Positions 55,447-63,944 of a DNA stretch of 64,000 nt are shown piece by piece; positions within the stretch are counted from its first letter, which is position 1, and each line of letters begins with the position of its first letter. Source of the DNA: Hydrogenophaga sp. PAMC20947 (GTDB taxonomy: Bacteria; Pseudomonadota; Gammaproteobacteria; Burkholderiales; Burkholderiaceae_C); contig NZ_CP039252.1 of the NCBI RefSeq assembly GCF_004795855.1, positions 496,001 through 560,000 on the forward strand. Direction: 5' to 3'. Under the pieces are notes generated by a model that saw nothing but the letters and a program-made list of their open reading frames with translations, was not told the origin of the DNA and did not search any database. The position numbers and the translations under genes were made by a program.

Positions 55447-56523
55447 ATGACGGCGCTTCAATTAAGCCTGCCTGACATGATCTTGAAAAAACGCGTGCTG
55501 GTCCTGCTCTATTCGCAAACAGGGCAGCTCTCCGACGTGGTCGAACAAATGCTTGCCCCTTTGAAGGCGGACCCTGCCATCGAGGTGAGCGTGCATGCGT
55601 TGCGACCGGTCAAGCCGTTTCCCTATCCGTGGCCATTTTTTCCCTTCATGGATGCTTTCCCTGAGTCGGCATTGATGCGCCCTTGCGCGATGGAGCCGTT
55701 GGACATCGCAGAGGATGCGTCATTTGATCTGGTGATCTTGCCGTATCAGGTGTGGTACCTGGCGCCCTCATTGCCAGTGATGTCGTTTCTGAAGAGCGAA
55801 CAGGCGGCTCGATTGCTCAAGGGCAAGCCCGTGGTTACCGTGATCGCTTGCCGCAACATGTGGTTGATGGCCCAGGAAAAGGTCAAAGGCTTGCTGCTCG
55901 ATGTGGGCGCGAAGCTGACCGACAACGTCGCCTTGACCGATCTGAGTCCCACACTCGCCACACTCATCACCACCCCCCGCTGGCTGTGGTTTGGCAAAAA
56001 AGCCGGGTTCTGGGGGCTGCCCCCGGCGGGTCTGACCTCCGATCAGGTTTCGGGCTCACGCCGGTTCGGAAGAGCCTTGTGCGAAGCACTGCGCAAGGAT
56101 GAGGAACAGACCGGCGCACCCATGTTGTCGGGCCTGGAGGCCGTGCAGGCCAATCCTCATTTGCTGGTGAGCGAGCGCGCCGGAACCCACAGCTTCCGCA
56201 TCTGGGGCGGGTGGATCAGCGCCCTGGGCGCTCCGGGTGCACCGCAGCGCAAGCCGTTGCTGGCTACCTATACAGCTTTTTTGATTCTGCTCATCATCAC
56301 GGTGGTTCCGATCAGTTTGGCGGTGCAGGCACTGCTTCGTCCCTTCATGAGCAAGCGCTTTGCCAAACTCAAAACCGAATTTGAACTGCCATCAGGCAGC
56401 TCCGGCGAACGTATGGCGATGTTCAGTGATGCAGCAGAGGCATTGTTGCCAACCTCGAACGCGGCTTCCAAGTCCGGCAGTCTGCTGGAAGAAGAGCAAC
56501 CGCATGCCCATCCGTTGATATGA
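55447..56523 (+). CDS. darA: DarA-like protein of dialkylresorcinol biosynthesis (aromatase role)
   Basis: This 358-residue protein begins with a flavodoxin-like segment (R-V-L-V-L-L-Y-S-Q-T-G-Q-L) and matches DarA, the partner annotated as dialkylresorcinol condensing enzyme/aromatase. A hydrophobic helix near residues 270-300 suggests membrane attachment. In DAR biosynthesis DarB makes the cyclohexanedione and DarA aromatises it to the resorcinol. The ATG at 55447 has GAGG only three bases away; an ATG at 55477 is the alternative start, giving M-I-L-K-K-R. It overlaps the darB gene by ATGA. Confidence 0.82.
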   Translation: MTALQLSLPDMILKKRVLVLLYSQTGQLSDVVEQMLAPLKADPAIEVSVHALRPVKPFPYPWPFFPFMDAFPESALMRPCAMEPLDIAEDASFDLVILPYQVWYLAPSLPVMSFLKSEQAARLLKGKPVVTVIACRNMWLMAQEKVKGLLLDVGAKLTDNVALTDLSPTLATLITTPRWLWFGKKAGFWGLPPAGLTSDQVSGSRRFGRALCEALRKDEEQTGAPMLSGLEAVQANPHLLVSERAGTHSFRIWGGWISALGAPGAPQRKPLLATYTAFLILLIITVVPISLAVQALLRPFMSKRFAKLKTEFELPSGSSGERMAMFSDAAEALLPTSNAASKSGSLLEEEQPHAHPLI

Positions 56524-57656
56524 GTACCCCCGTTTACATCACGCGCACCGCAGCCTATTTGCCCTTTGCCCCGGTGGGCAATCACGAAATGGAGTCGGTG
56601 TTGGGCAGGGTGGCCGATCGTCCCTCGAGGGCCCGTGCCTTGGTGCTGCGCAGTAACGGCATCACGTCTCGCCATTACGCCATTGACCGTGCCACGGGCC
56701 AGACGGCCATGAGCAACGCACAACTCACTGCCAATGCCATTCGCGCTTTGGGCGATGCCGAAGGGATTGAGGTGCTTGCGACAGGGACTTCAACGCCGGA
56801 TCAGCTGTTGCCCAACCATGCGGTGATGGTGCACGGCGAGCTCGGTTGGCCACGCCTGGAAGCGGTGGCTTGTGCGGGCATTTGTTTGTCTGGCATTGCG
56901 GCGCTCAAACATGCGTGGATGTCGATTGCCGTCGGGGGCGCGAACAAGGCGGTGGCCTGCGCGTCAGAGCTGGTGTCGCCCATGATGCGAGGACACCGGT
57001 TTGAGGCGGAGGTTCAGCACAAGGTGCAGGCGCTTGAGCAGCGCCCGGAGATCGCCTTTGAAAAAGATTTTCTGCGCTGGATGCTGTCGGATGGCGCAGC
57101 CGCGTTGATGCTGCAGAGCACGCCCGGTGCTGGCTTGTCTTTGCGCATTCGGTGGATCTCGCTCTCATCCGCGGCCCATGAGCTGCCGACCTGCATGTAC
57201 GCGGGCGCCGACAAGGCATCCGATACCGATGCCCTTCAAGGCTGGTTGGCGTTCACGCCGCAACAGCATCAAGAGCGCTCGGTGTTTGCCATCAAGCAAG
57301 ATGTGAAATTGCTCAATGCCAACATCGTGCGGGCCACACTGGCCGAGCCCCTGGAAACGTTGGCGAAAAAGCATGGACTGAAGGCCGACGACATCGACTG
57401 GTTCTTGCCCCACATTTCATCCATGTATTTTTATGAACCGGTCATGCAGGCGCTTGCGGCAATCGGCTTGCCCATTCCCCGCGAAAGGTGGTTCACCAAC
57501 CTGACCAGCAAGGGCAACACAGGCTCGGCCGCCCCTTACATCATGCTCGACGAATTGTTTCAGTCGGGGCGCATTCAGCGGGGCCAGACGATACTCATGT
57601 TCATTCCCGAGAGCGGTCGTTTCTCCAGTGGATTTGTTTTCATGGAGGCTTGCTGA
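56520..57656 (+). CDS. darB: DarB-like KAS III-type synthase of dialkylresorcinol biosynthesis
   Basis: A 378-residue KAS III-like synthase with the catalytic set Cys118 (V-A-C-A-G), His298 (L-P-H-I-S) and Asn333 (K-G-N-T-G). DarB enzymes condense two beta-keto acyl thioesters to the ring precursor of dialkylresorcinols. It follows darA directly with an ATGA overlap, the conserved order in DAR and flexirubin loci. A FabH role is unlikely because the neighbour is darA. Confidence 0.88.
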   Translation: MSTPVYITRTAAYLPFAPVGNHEMESVLGRVADRPSRARALVLRSNGITSRHYAIDRATGQTAMSNAQLTANAIRALGDAEGIEVLATGTSTPDQLLPNHAVMVHGELGWPRLEAVACAGICLSGIAALKHAWMSIAVGGANKAVACASELVSPMMRGHRFEAEVQHKVQALEQRPEIAFEKDFLRWMLSDGAAALMLQSTPGAGLSLRIRWISLSSAAHELPTCMYAGADKASDTDALQGWLAFTPQQHQERSVFAIKQDVKLLNANIVRATLAEPLETLAKKHGLKADDIDWFLPHISSMYFYEPVMQALAAIGLPIPRERWFTNLTSKGNTGSAAPYIMLDELFQSGRIQRGQTILMFIPESGRFSSGFVFMEAC

Positions 57657-58054
57657 TGGATCTCCAGGAGGTACCCCAGGAGCGCAACACCACGCTGGAT
57701 GGCCAACGCAAGGTGGTTTACGCGAAAGACGCGCAAGGGCGCCTGCGGCTCGCACCCAGTCAAGGCTGGGAGGTTGAAGAAATCGTCACGACCCAAGCGC
57801 TGTCCAGCTTGCACCATCTGTCGACCCAGGCGCTGGAGCAAGTGCGAACTGGCCAGGCGTCGTCATTGGCCTACTGGATGCATGAGCGGCGCATGGATGA
57901 AGCGCTTTTGGCGCAGAGCACGGGGTTTTGGCGGTGGCGCGTGCGCCGGCACCTGAAACCACAGCCCTTCGCCAGCCTGAGTGCCTCCCAGCTTGAGCGC
58001 TATGCGCAGGCCCTGGGCCTTTCTGTCAACGCCTTAAAAACTGTTCCGACCTGA
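57656..58054 (+). CDS. Small protein of the DAR module, possible helix-turn-helix fold
   Basis: A 132-residue protein whose ATG overlaps the darB stop by one base. The C-terminal 60 residues (D-E-A-L-L-A-Q-S-T-G-F-W-R-W-R-V-R-R-H-L) look like a compact helical bundle, perhaps a Cro/CI-like DNA- or protein-binding domain. I do not recognise a family with certainty. Its tight coupling to darB suggests a role in the DAR step or in local regulation. Confidence 0.65.
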   Translation: MDLQEVPQERNTTLDGQRKVVYAKDAQGRLRLAPSQGWEVEEIVTTQALSSLHHLSTQALEQVRTGQASSLAYWMHERRMDEALLAQSTGFWRWRVRRHLKPQPFASLSASQLERYAQALGLSVNALKTVPT

Positions 58055-58087
58055 GCAGGTGAATGCCATGAAACGCCACCACGACCT

Positions 58088-59101
58088 ATGCTGACTCCCA
58101 CGCGTCCGCGCACCCATGCGGAGTTCTCCCATCAGCACGCCGGGCATTGTGAAAGCGGCGTGGCCTCGGCCTTGCTGCGGCACAGTGGTTTCGATATCTC
58201 TGAGAGCATGGCTTTTGGCCTGTCCTCTGGTTTGGCGTTTGCCTACCTGCCTTTTGTGAAGCTCTCGGGTTTGCCCCTGATTGCCTACCGCACACAGCCC
58301 AGGGCCTTGATCAAGGGATTGCGCAAACCGCTGGGTGTCGATTTCTCCTTTGAGACCTTTTCAGGTCCCGAACGTGGACAGGCCCGTTTGGACGAGTTGC
58401 TTGCCCAGGGCCATGTGGTGGGGCTGCAAACCTCGGTCTATTGGCTACCGTATTTCCCGCCTGAAATGCGGTTTCATTTCAACGCACACAATTTGCTGGT
58501 GTACGGAAAAGAGGGCGACGAATACCTGATCAGTGACCCCGTGTTCGAGGCCCCTGTGCGTTGCAAGGTGGAGGACCTGAATCGCTCCCGTTTCGCCAAA
58601 GGCGTGTTGGCGCCAAAGGGGCTTTTGTACATGTTGAATCGGCCGGCTGACCAGACGGAAGTCAGCCCCGCTGCATTGAGAAAAGCCGTCGCCAAGACCT
58701 GCCGGGGCATGTTGGCGCCGGTCCCCATTGCAGGGGTCAAGGGCATGCGTTTGCTGGCCAGCAAGTTTGAGAAACTGCCCAATGCCGACCCTGCCACGGC
58801 CGACTTCATCGGCCATCTGGTGCGCATGCAAGAAGAGATCGGTACCGGTGGGGCAGGGTTTCGCTTCATCTACGCAGCGTTTTTGCAAGAGGCGGCCGAT
58901 CGGGCGGGCAACAACGCCTGGGCGGATTCTGCCGATCGATTGATTGAAATTGGCGATGGCTGGCGCGCCCTGGCATTGTCCATCGCGCGAATGATCAGAG
59001 CGAGGGATCCGATGGACACCGGGCGGTTGGCGCAGATGCTCAGAGGCCAGGCCGATGCGGAAGAGGCGTTGTTTCGAGCGCTCGCCAAGACCACAGGCTG
59101 A
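58088..59101 (+). CDS. BtrH N-terminal-domain acyltransferase-like protein
   Basis: The 337-residue protein resembles the BtrH N-terminal domain. A cysteine-protease-like triad is visible: Cys21 in A-G-H-C-E-S-G, His134 in F-N-A-H-N and Asp150 in I-S-D-P-V. BtrH of butirosin biosynthesis transfers an acyl group from an acyl carrier protein to an acceptor. In this setting the natural guess is transfer of an ACP-bound polyene onto the dialkylresorcinol to form the ester of a flexirubin-type pigment. This is inferred from family and context. Confidence 0.78.
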   Translation: MLTPTRPRTHAEFSHQHAGHCESGVASALLRHSGFDISESMAFGLSSGLAFAYLPFVKLSGLPLIAYRTQPRALIKGLRKPLGVDFSFETFSGPERGQARLDELLAQGHVVGLQTSVYWLPYFPPEMRFHFNAHNLLVYGKEGDEYLISDPVFEAPVRCKVEDLNRSRFAKGVLAPKGLLYMLNRPADQTEVSPAALRKAVAKTCRGMLAPVPIAGVKGMRLLASKFEKLPNADPATADFIGHLVRMQEEIGTGGAGFRFIYAAFLQEAADRAGNNAWADSADRLIEIGDGWRALALSIARMIRARDPMDTGRLAQMLRGQADAEEALFRALAKTTG

Positions 59102-59116
59102 GCGCCGCAAACATCG

Positions 59117-60061
59117 ATGGCTATCACGGCGCGTCCCTTGTTGGAGATCTTGCATCTGGGTTTTCGGTACCCAAGCGCGTCAAAGGCTGCGTTGACCGAT
59201 GTGTCGTTGAAGGCCGATCGCGGTGAGATCCTGGGACTGCTCGGCCCCAACGGCGCCGGGAAAACCACCCTCATTTCGCATTTGTCGGCGGGGCTGGCTG
59301 TGCAAACCGGATCGATCAGCATCGATGGGCAAGCGTTTGCACAGGTGCACAAAGCCCATCCGACACGGGTATCGGTGGCGCCTCAGGAGTATGCGTTTTA
59401 CCCCATGCTCACCGTGCGGGAGAACTTGCAATGTTTCTCGGCGGCGTGCGGACTCGCTTCAGCACCGAGGCGCCAGCGGGAACAGGAAAGTCTTGACTTT
59501 GCCCAGTTGAACCAGTTTCAGAAAACACAAGCCAAAAACCTCTCTGGTGGGTTAAAGCGCCGGTTGAACCTGGCCATCGCGGTCTTGCCAAAACCCGACC
59601 TGTATGTGTTCGATGAACCCACCGTGGGGGTGGACCCCCAGTCGCGCGCCTTCATTCTGGACGCCATCAAAGCGCTTGCGCAGCAGGGATCCGCCGTGAT
59701 CTACACCTCGCACTACATGGAAGAGATTGAGGCGGTCGCAGACCAGGTGGCCATTCTTGATGGGGGCCGGATTCTGCGCAACGACAGTTTGGCCAACCTG
59801 TTGCAAGCCGGGTCGTTGACCGTGCGCTTCACTTCGAACAAGGCGTTGTCGCCCCCCGTCCAAGAGGCGCTTGCCGCGATGGGGGCGGTGACACAACAGG
59901 GGTCCATCATTGAAATTCGCCCGAACACCCACACCAAGCTCAGCGCCATCATTTCGACGCTTGAAGCCAGCGACCAGGATGTCAGCGATTTGCAGGTGGG
60001 CAGGGCAACCCTGGAACAAGTTTTCCTAGCCTTGACCGACCGCCAGCTGAGGGACGAATGA
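59117..60061 (+). CDS. ABC transporter ATP-binding protein (export type) of the DAR module
   Basis: This 314-residue ATPase has Walker A G-P-N-G-A-G-K-T-T, signature L-S-G-G-L-K-R-R and Walker B F-D-E-P, the pattern of ABC-2 drug/lipid exporters. It is followed by a matching ABC-2 permease gene with ATGA overlap. The pair probably moves the DAR product or finished pigment out of the cytoplasmic membrane. Confidence 0.9.
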   Translation: MAITARPLLEILHLGFRYPSASKAALTDVSLKADRGEILGLLGPNGAGKTTLISHLSAGLAVQTGSISIDGQAFAQVHKAHPTRVSVAPQEYAFYPMLTVRENLQCFSAACGLASAPRRQREQESLDFAQLNQFQKTQAKNLSGGLKRRLNLAIAVLPKPDLYVFDEPTVGVDPQSRAFILDAIKALAQQGSAVIYTSHYMEEIEAVADQVAILDGGRILRNDSLANLLQAGSLTVRFTSNKALSPPVQEALAAMGAVTQQGSIIEIRPNTHTKLSAIISTLEASDQDVSDLQVGRATLEQVFLALTDRQLRDE

Positions 60062-61281
60062 TGTCCCTGCTGATGGCCTTGATCAAAAAGGAAATACTGG
60101 CCTTGCTGCGCGATGTGCACGGATTGGCCGCATTGCTGCTGATGCCGGTGTTGTTCATCGTGATCATGTCGCTGGCGTTGAAAGACGTTTACAACCCGCC
60201 GAGCCAGGTCTTGTCTTACGCTGTGGATTCCAAAGATGCTGGCACCCTGGCGCCAAGCCTGCTGGAACACTGGGCGGTGGACCACGGAGCCGCCAAAGCC
60301 TTGCCGGCCGACTGGAACCAGGCGCTGCTCTCCGGTGAGTTGAAATATGTGATCGTGCTGGACGCCGGTACATCGGACCGCCTGATGCCCGCGTTGTCCG
60401 CTGACATCAGCGAAACCCGGGCACCGCCCATTCATCTGGTGGTTGAGCCGACGATGGACAAGGCGTTGTTGTCCAGCCTGCAGGCCCAGATGACGGGCCT
60501 GGTTTCGGCGGTGCAGTTGCGCACCCTGGGTGTTGTGGTGAAGGCCATGTCGGGCGGTGGAACGCCGTCAAGCGCAGCGCTCACTGCCGAGGAACGGGGG
60601 CCGTGGACGCCGCTGGTCGAAGTGAAGCGCACAGGGAGCCTGCAGATCAAGCCCACTTCGGTGCAGCAAAACGTGCCGGCATGGCTGGTGTTTGGCATGT
60701 TCTTTGTGATGTCGGCCGTGTCCGGCCTTTGGCTGGTGGAGCGGGACAACGGCGTCATGGCGCGCCTGCGCAGCTTTGGTGTGCCCGACCACGCGATACT
60801 GCTGTCCAAAATACTGCCTTACCTGGGTGTCAATGCGCTGCAAGCGGCCTTGATGCTGGCGGTCGGTGTGTGGCTCATGCCGTTGCTCGGTGCCGATGCA
60901 CTGCAGTTGGGCGGTATCCATTGGCCGGCCTTGTTGTTGGTGCTGGCGTCGATCAGCGCTGCCGCTGTGGGGCTCGCCATTCTGGTGGCCTGCCTGGTTC
61001 GAACCCAGGCGCAGGCCGGCGCTGTGGTGCCGATCGTGAATGTGTTGATGGCCGCGATCGGCGGCATCATGGTGCCCAAGTTCGTGATGCCTTCGTTCAT
61101 GCAACAACTGGCCGAGCTTTCACCCATGAACTGGGGGCTGGAAGGCTTGTTGACGGTGTTGCTCCGTGACGGAGATGCCAGCGCCGTGTTGCCCTATGCC
61201 TCCCGACTCCTGTGGTTTGCTGGCCTGACCTTTGTTTTCGCCTTGATGCTGTTGCGAAGCAGCCGTTTGAAAAATGCATGA
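60058..61281 (+). CDS. ABC-2-type permease of the DAR module
   Basis: A 407-residue permease: one N-terminal helix, a large extracytoplasmic region (about 50-200) and five or six helices in the second half. This is the ABC-2/YhhJ-type exporter layout. It partners with the ATPase encoded directly upstream. The last codons overlap the start of the next ACP gene by 8 bases. Confidence 0.88.
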   Translation: MMSLLMALIKKEILALLRDVHGLAALLLMPVLFIVIMSLALKDVYNPPSQVLSYAVDSKDAGTLAPSLLEHWAVDHGAAKALPADWNQALLSGELKYVIVLDAGTSDRLMPALSADISETRAPPIHLVVEPTMDKALLSSLQAQMTGLVSAVQLRTLGVVVKAMSGGGTPSSAALTAEERGPWTPLVEVKRTGSLQIKPTSVQQNVPAWLVFGMFFVMSAVSGLWLVERDNGVMARLRSFGVPDHAILLSKILPYLGVNALQAALMLAVGVWLMPLLGADALQLGGIHWPALLLVLASISAAAVGLAILVACLVRTQAQAGAVVPIVNVLMAAIGGIMVPKFVMPSFMQQLAELSPMNWGLEGLLTVLLRDGDASAVLPYASRLLWFAGLTFVFALMLLRSSRLKNA

Positions 61282-61567
61282 CGACACTTTTGTTTCGGCG
61301 CTGAAGGCGCTCGTACTGGAAGCCGCCGAAAAGCCCGAACCACCGGGGGGCTTGTTGGACGACGAGCCCTTGTTTGGGCGCCACGCCCGAGTAGATTTCG
61401 ACTCGCTCGACGCTTTGCAAATTTCCATGGCCATTCAGAATCGGTACGGTGTTCGAATGAACGACAGCAAAGAGACGCGCCGGGCGATGGAAACCATCGA
61501 ACACCTGGCCGCGTACTTGCAAAAAAACATGCCGAAGAAAAACCCGGATGCAGCAAACCCGTCATGA
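61274..61567 (+). CDS. Acyl carrier protein 3 (DarC-like) of the DAR module
   Basis: The 97-residue ACP carries the attachment serine (Ser44) in D-F-D-S-L-D-A-L. It differs from the two ACPs at the front of the cluster and sits in the DAR half. It is the natural candidate for the DarC role, carrying the chain used by DarB. Its stop overlaps the following ketosynthase start (ATGA). Confidence 0.85.
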   Translation: MHDDTFVSALKALVLEAAEKPEPPGGLLDDEPLFGRHARVDFDSLDALQISMAIQNRYGVRMNDSKETRRAMETIEHLAAYLQKNMPKKNPDAANPS

Positions 61568-62700
61568 GCGAGGTGTTCCTTTGTGGCGCAGGATTGCAAT
61601 CCTGCCTAGGCAGCAGCCTTGCCGCATCTGTTCAAGCCCTCTCGGGCAAGGCGGTCCAACCATTCAAGGTAGGACTTCCGGGTGAACAAAGCCGCCCTTA
61701 TTGCCTGATGGCGGGGGGGGAGGCCGCAGCTTCGCAAGGGCCTGGCCGTTCGGATTGGCCAATCAGGGCCATTGACTCGGTGCATGCGGTGGTTGAAGAG
61801 TGTCTGGGATCGCGCGCTGCTGCATTCGACGGTAGCGCCGTCTTTCTCGCATCTTCGTCCCTCGACCGTGGAGATGCCCATCAGGTGTCAGGTCAGGTCG
61901 TGCCGCTGAGCGGGTTTGCCCTTCAACTGGCCTTGGCTGAAGGGTGGCCTGAGACCCCCATGATTGTGAATACCGCTTGCACGTCGGCATTCAATGCCTT
62001 GCACCAGGCGGCCATTCAAATCGCTGCCGGGCACCAAACCGAGGCTTTGATTCTGGGTGTTGAGACTTTCAATCCCTACGCGCTGTTTGGCTTTGAATCC
62101 ATGCAGTTACTGGCGCCTGAACGCGCCGAGCCGTTGGGCAAAGACCGCCAAGGGATGGTGCTGGGCGAGGCGGTTGCCGCCTTGCGGTTGACCAGCAAGC
62201 CTTCCCTTGCCGACTATGCAAACCCGTTGGGGGTGTGGAGGGTCCTGGCTTACGCGAATGTGGTTGACGGCACCAACCCCACGGGCGCAACCGAAGCAGC
62301 TTTGCTCGAAGCCTGCCAGTCGGCCTTGCGCGACAGTGGCTTGGAGGGATCCGATATTCACCTGATCAAGCTTCAGGCGGCGGGGAGCCCCATCAACGAC
62401 GCGGTGGAAATGGCGGCGTTGCGCCGCCTGTTTGAGGTGCTGCCACCTTGCGTGTCTTTCAAATCGGTGCTGGGCCACACGCTGGGCGCCTCTTGCGCAG
62501 CAGAAACCGCCCTGTTGCTGGCCTGCCTGGAGCGCGGTTTTTGGCCTCAACTGAACTACGTCTTGGAACCAGACGCGGACGGCGTTGTGGTGTCTTCAGA
62601 TCGACCCTTGGCCGCCGCCGGCGTTGACACTGTATTGCTGGTGGGCCTCGGTTTTGGTGGTGGCCACAGCGTGTTGATTTTGAAACGGCACCCGGCATGA
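61564..62700 (+). CDS. Unusual beta-ketoacyl synthase with the first catalytic His replaced by Gln
   Basis: This 378-residue ketosynthase keeps Cys139 (N-T-A-C-T-S) and the second histidine His305 (G-H-T-L-G). The position of the first histidine (N-A-H-G-T in normal enzymes) reads K-L-Q-A-A-G-S-P-I-N-D, so Gln271 replaces it. That would weaken or change decarboxylation; the enzyme might condense by a modified route or act as an acyl-transfer or priming unit. It follows an ACP gene and precedes a half-size KS-like gene. Confidence 0.85.
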   Translation: MSEVFLCGAGLQSCLGSSLAASVQALSGKAVQPFKVGLPGEQSRPYCLMAGGEAAASQGPGRSDWPIRAIDSVHAVVEECLGSRAAAFDGSAVFLASSSLDRGDAHQVSGQVVPLSGFALQLALAEGWPETPMIVNTACTSAFNALHQAAIQIAAGHQTEALILGVETFNPYALFGFESMQLLAPERAEPLGKDRQGMVLGEAVAALRLTSKPSLADYANPLGVWRVLAYANVVDGTNPTGATEAALLEACQSALRDSGLEGSDIHLIKLQAAGSPINDAVEMAALRRLFEVLPPCVSFKSVLGHTLGASCAAETALLLACLERGFWPQLNYVLEPDADGVVVSSDRPLAAAGVDTVLLVGLGFGGGHSVLILKRHPA

Positions 62701-63227
62701 TCGATCGCGCCCCCGCCGCCATCTCAAGCACCGGCGCCGAGCCAGACCGTGTGGCATTGCCAGCCGATTGGCGCGAACAGCTTGTCGAACGGTTGGGAAC
62801 GCGCCCGCGGCGCATTGGCCTTTGGGCGGAAATGGCGCTGTTTGGTGCTCGCCAGTGCCTTGACTCGAACGGGATTGACAGACTGCCCAGTCACGCCGTC
62901 GTGCGGGTGACCAGCTCTTCGGGGCCCTTCGAAGCGTTGGCTTTGGTGGGGGAGGCTTGCGAAGCCGGCCTCTTGCCCATGCCGTTTGATTTTTTGCAGA
63001 GCCAACCCAGCCAGATGTTGGCGGCGCTGAGTTTGCATCTGCAGTGGCGAGGCGATGCCTCCTTTGTGGCCCTGAACGATGGGTGTGCGCTGTTGGCACG
63101 GGGAGAGGTGGAAGCGGCGGTATTGAAGCGGCGCGCTGTGCAAGCAAAAAGGCCTTGGGCTGGGCTGCTGTTGGGTCGGGTTGATCTGGGGCCTGTTCCC
63201 AGAAGTCAGTGGCTTTGGATGGCATGA
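62697..63227 (+). CDS. Half-size ketosynthase-like protein, possible partner of the preceding synthase
   Basis: The 176-residue protein has no catalytic cysteine, but segments such as Q-P-S-Q-M-L-A-A-L-S-L-H-L and G-D-A-S-F-V-A-L-N-D-G resemble the middle part of CLF-like ketosynthase partners. It could pair with the unusual synthase as a truncated chain-length factor. It overlaps that gene by ATGA and the methyltransferase gene likewise. I am unsure of the function. Confidence 0.6.
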   Translation: MIDRAPAAISSTGAEPDRVALPADWREQLVERLGTRPRRIGLWAEMALFGARQCLDSNGIDRLPSHAVVRVTSSSGPFEALALVGEACEAGLLPMPFDFLQSQPSQMLAALSLHLQWRGDASFVALNDGCALLARGEVEAAVLKRRAVQAKRPWAGLLLGRVDLGPVPRSQWLWMA

Positions 63228-63793
63228 ACAAGACCCATTGGCCACCGATTCAGGTCGCCGCTTTTGTGCTGCTTTCGGGGGTGTTGATATTCCTCTCAAG
63301 AAATTCGCTGCGCGACAAGGCGGCACACGGGTTCACGCGGTTTTTTGCTTGGGAGGCGATTCTGGCCTTGCTCGTCTGGAATGCACCGGTCTGGCACGAC
63401 GACATGTTTTCGGTGAGGCAAATCGCTTCGTGGTCCCTGCTGTTTACCTCGCCCGTGTTCGCTATTCTGGGTCTGCGCGCCTTGAAGACCGCTGGGACGA
63501 CCACTGAACTCAGGCAAGACAAAACGTTGTACGCATTTGAAAAGACAGGGCATTTGGTGACCACTGGAATATTTGCACGCATTCGCCATCCCATGTACGC
63601 GGCTTTGATTCTTCTGGCGTGGGGTGCCTACCTGAAAGGTGTGACCCCTTGGACCACCGGCCTGGTGGTGTTCGCCAGTTTTTCGATGTGGGTGACCGCC
63701 AGGCGAGACGAGGCTGAGTGCCGGGATTTCTTCGGTGAGGCGTATGTCGAGTACATGAAGTCCACCAAACGTTTTATTCCGTACATCATTTGA
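63224..63793 (+). CDS. ICMT/PEMT-like membrane methyltransferase
   Basis: The 189-residue integral membrane protein has about five helices and ends with the SAM-binding signature R-I-R-H-P-M-Y-A-A-L and E-A-E-C-R-D-F-F-G, typical of the isoprenylcysteine carboxyl methyltransferase family. It is the last gene of the pigment cluster. It could methylate a phenol or carboxyl group of the pigment or a lipid. I use the ATG at 63224, which overlaps the previous stop. Confidence 0.85.
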   Translation: MNKTHWPPIQVAAFVLLSGVLIFLSRNSLRDKAAHGFTRFFAWEAILALLVWNAPVWHDDMFSVRQIASWSLLFTSPVFAILGLRALKTAGTTTELRQDKTLYAFEKTGHLVTTGIFARIRHPMYAALILLAWGAYLKGVTPWTTGLVVFASFSMWVTARRDEAECRDFFGEAYVEYMKSTKRFIPYII

Positions 63794-63944
63794 TGCCCTC
63801 CCCCTGAATTGAGCAAGGGCGACCGATTTGTTGAGGGCTCTTGCTTCCGGGTGGGTGGGCTATATTTGAAGGCAGGGGATCGCTATCAGTGCCACCATAT
63901 TTGAGCGCTGGTCTGCGCGAATCGCCGCAAGAAAACCATCGCAC

